Origin: Motacilla alba alba
Lineage: Eukaryota > Chordata > Aves > Passeriformes > Motacillidae
NCBI RefSeq assembly: GCF_015832195.1
Contig: NC_052020.1
Location: 4,842,254-4,906,253 of the forward strand
Length of the DNA: 64,000 nucleotides
Reading direction: 5' to 3'
The translations under genes and the position numbers were made by a program. This document shows positions 61,096 through 64,000 of this stretch, in pieces; within the stretch, counting starts at the first letter, position 1, and every line of letters begins with the position of its first letter. The notes under the pieces were generated by a model. It was not told the DNA's origin, made no database searches, and saw only the letters and a program-made list of their open reading frames with translations.

Positions 61096-62732
61096 CCTCA
61101 ATCCGGAATATATTTATATGCTATATAGACAGCGCAAAAAATAGAATCCAGATTTTTATAATAATTTCTGTGTGACTTAATTGCTCTGCCCGTGGCCCCA
61201 TGTGTCTCCATTCAGAAAGGATGCAACATGTTACCAAACAAATGTTTCTTTGTGAAATATGTGAAAGACTACAGATGTTTCCCTGATCTGCTGGGTAAAT
61301 CTCAGAGCCTTTTTGGTGACGTGGTCTGCACTTGTTTACACAGCAAGTAAGCAAGTGAGGCGTGCTTTACTCGGAGCTGCAAGGCTTGCCAGATATAAAG
61401 CTAAAGCCATATACACAGCCCTGGCTTTCACAGGTCTGATCCAAGGCTTGCTGATGGGATGGACAAATTCCCAGGTCCACGTGATGTGGTCAGTGGGCTG
61501 AAACCACAGCTCATACAGTGCAGGGTGATGTTTATGTCAACAGCTGAACACCACAGGTTTTCTTTCTGTTCTTCTTTTGCCATCTATCCTAAGCGCATCT
61601 TTCTCCCCTGTTATGGCCTAAAATATTTCTTGAAAGATGGGAGTCCTTATGGCTGCTTAGCGCAGAGAAAGTACAGTTTACTGAACTGATGTCGTGTTTC
61701 GGGGTTTCTGCCTGGTGCATGGGGTAGGGGCTGGAAGCAGAGAGCAGCTGAAGTGTGTGAGGGTTCTGTGTCTTTAACAGCGCCTCTCGCAGCGCCGTCG
61801 CCATCCACGTGAGAATCCTGTCTCATGCAGCAGTGATGGAGCATAAACTCACAGCTCCAGAGGTGTGGAGTAGATGCAATAACGTTTTTGGAGCTCATTT
61901 CTCGGAGTTGCTCTGAGCTGATGTTTTCTGTGGAGGGTCATGAGTTGGGAATGTCTGTGTGATTCTCAGCAGCCAAGCCCAGCCCTGCAGGTCAGTCTGG
62001 GTCCAGAAGATCCTCCTGTAAGGCTGCCACATGAAGCCATGCTTTTAAAATGTGTCTGGATGGAATGTTGTGGTTTTTCTCCGGTTTTAGGGGCAGATTG
62101 TCTCAATTACATATTGTCATAGCAAACAAAGGGTGAGAAAATACTCATTCCAAGCAGAACAGAAGCAAATTTAACACTTCCAAAAAGCACTGACAATTAC
62201 TTTCCTGGGCATGGTGATGCCACGTTTTTAAGGTGTAATATTTTGTAGTTCAGCCCCTGCTAGATGTTTATGGAAGTCCCATTTGTGTTCAGGGCATAAC
62301 TTGCCCAGTGGCAGCAAATTCATCAGTGATGGGTCAGATTGCACAGGTTTTACGTGGAGACTGGAAATCTGCCTGTTCTGCACCTCCACCAGCAGGTTTT
62401 TTCCAGCTGGGTTCGGGAACAGATGAAAATTTGGATAAAGGAAGAATATGCACTGATACATTCTTCTTACAATAAGCGGGGAAAGCTTGAAGCTGCTGTG
62501 TCATTTGGGATGACAGAAATAGCCCCTGATGACAATATTCAGGGTTTTTCTGGGAATTCCCAGTAATACCAGCTCATATCTATTACACGGTTTTCCATGT
62601 AATACTCAAATACCTCCCTGGTCTGTGGGTGCATTAAATCCTATAGACTAGAGGAAATAGGAACATTTCTTTATACTTCTATTTTTTTCTTGATTGGTTA
62701 AAAAATGAGAAGTGGGAATTATTATTACGAAT

Positions 62733-62790
62733 TTCTCTTTATTTCTTTATTTTATTTATATCTCTTTATTTCTTTATTTTATTTTATTTC
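62733..62790 (+). repeat. 28-bp tandem duplication, T/A-rich
   Basis: TCTCTTTATTTCTTTATTTT starts at 62733 and again at 62761. Confidence 0.85.
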
Positions 62791-64000
62791 GCCTATTTTC
62801 TTTAGCAAATAATCCAGTGGTTCTTAGCCAGTGAGTTTCAAACCCTTGCTGGTAAACATTTGCAGTGCATTGAAGTGGAGTTACATAAAACACTGTGCAG
62901 GTGTGCCCATCTGAAGGACCCTAAATGTGTGCATTCACGCACCTACAGACACGGCCCCTCAGATTTCTGCGTCTCTCAGAAACAGAATCTCCCTTTTTGT
63001 TACAAGGGCACATTTATCTGTTTATAACCTGCTTTGGGGCAAGCATGTCAAAGGGATGAAGCACACATGTAAATTCCAGAGAAAGATCCATCAGGACAGG
63101 AATTTTTCTGTATGTCCATTCTTACAAAAAAGATTTACTGATTGGCACTGAGAGCCAAATGCTTCCTTCACATCCCCAGGTCACCAAACTCCACCAGGAA
63201 CAGTAACTAAGCTTGCACAATACAAGTGGATTCCAAAACAAGGGAAATTTGGAGCAAAGTAGGAAAGCTGGCAAATATTGAAACTGTTTGCCTTTTCTTG
63301 TCTTAGGGAAAAAAAAAATTAAAATGTTGGTGTGTCTGCAATTGTCTGGCTGCTAATTAGTGGTGTGCACCACAGTTGGGTTTGGAAGGACCCACACATG
63401 GAGCCGAGCCTGCCCAGCTGGGCAGCAGCAGAGCTGCCTCTGCTTGCATTGACTCTTGCACGGTTTCCCCAACGAAATCACAAATCCAAAAGCAAACCCT
63501 GCCACTCCGGGACAATGCACGGATTTGCCACAGTCCTTGGAGGACTGACAATCCTAAAAATCAATGGCTAGATTACCCTGATCCTTATCTGTAGATATCT
63601 CATCTGCAGCAGATAAAGTATTGATAGGTTGCTTCATTTCCTGAAGCATTTTGGATCTCCATGTGGGGAGGCACAGTGGAGCAGTAATTGCATTTTCTGG
63701 TGTGAGAAACGCTTCTTAAGGAAGCCAAAGCCGGGGCATTTGATGGGCTGTGAATTGCTGCTGCCTCCTGGCACATGTCTGAGCATACATTTGATTATGA
63801 TATTGCTGTGCTCCACATTTTTGCAATAGCCACAATGCATTGCTGATTCAAGCACTGGCGTGCAGAGACGTGTATGTGTGTGAGAGACAGTGTGTGTGGG
63901 GAGACGGGGAGGTGGGCTTCCCTGGAGATGTGCACTTCAAGTATTTGGTGCTGCTTTTTCACCACCCAAATCTCCAGGTACATATCCCCAGCTATTACTA

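Larger units (their letters stand above)
59240..64000. other. Far upstream intergenic region
   Basis: No gene is recognised. It contains an AT palindrome near 61.06 kb and a 28-bp tandem duplication at 62.73 kb. ORFs are up to about 130 codons and resemble nothing known. Confidence 0.6.

Overview
This window is the 3' end of ELP4 and the complete PAX6 gene of a vertebrate, most likely a bird. The genes face each other tail to tail: ELP4 on the + strand and PAX6 on the - strand. The avian assignment is an inference. It rests on a CR1-type LINE 3' end near 19.6-20.1 kb, low dispersed-repeat density, a compact PAX6 gene (about 25 kb from promoter P0 to the poly(A) site) and many GC-rich CpG islands. 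I cannot name the species.

Layout. 1-13920 is the last intron of ELP4, which in vertebrates carries distal PAX6 enhancers. It holds a microsatellite nested in a minisatellite, an 0.85 kb AT array and a few old SINE-like pieces. 13921-14052 is the ELP4 terminal coding exon, followed by a short 3'UTR with a poly(A) signal at 14485. 14511-25960 is intergenic and contains one CR1 copy, a CpG island with a 29-bp tandem repeat, and duplicated segments. About 25970-51084 is PAX6. From 5' to 3' these are exon 0 with promoter P0 (near 51.1 kb), the exon 1/2 block with promoter P1 (near 44.4-44.9 kb), noncoding exon 3, exon 4 with the start codon at 40498-40500, exons 5, 5a and 6-13, and a stop codon at 26695-26697. 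All exon lengths and splice sites could be read directly. The coding exons sum to 1269 nt (422 residues), or 436 residues with exon 5a. 51.1-64 kb is upstream regulatory and intergenic DNA, including a candidate surface-ectoderm/lens enhancer about 3.3-4 kb upstream of P0.

How it works together. PAX6 is the paired-box and homeobox transcription factor of eye, forebrain, olfactory and pancreatic development. Its two promoters feed a shared exon 2-13 body, and cassette exon 5a changes the DNA-binding mode of the paired domain. The 5' leader carries several small upstream ORFs, three of which match my recollection of the human leader. ELP4 is a subunit of the Elongator complex (tRNA wobble-uridine modification). 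Its link to PAX6 is regulatory and positional, not functional.

The window shows no unprecedented system. The most notable observations are the uORF set in the PAX6 leader, a GC-AG intron after exon 3, a gapless 178-bp duplication bracketing the ELP4 terminal exon, a CRE/YY1 CpG island between P0 and P1 that may be another promoter, and several young tandem arrays. Comparisons with human sequence are from memory and should be checked by alignment.
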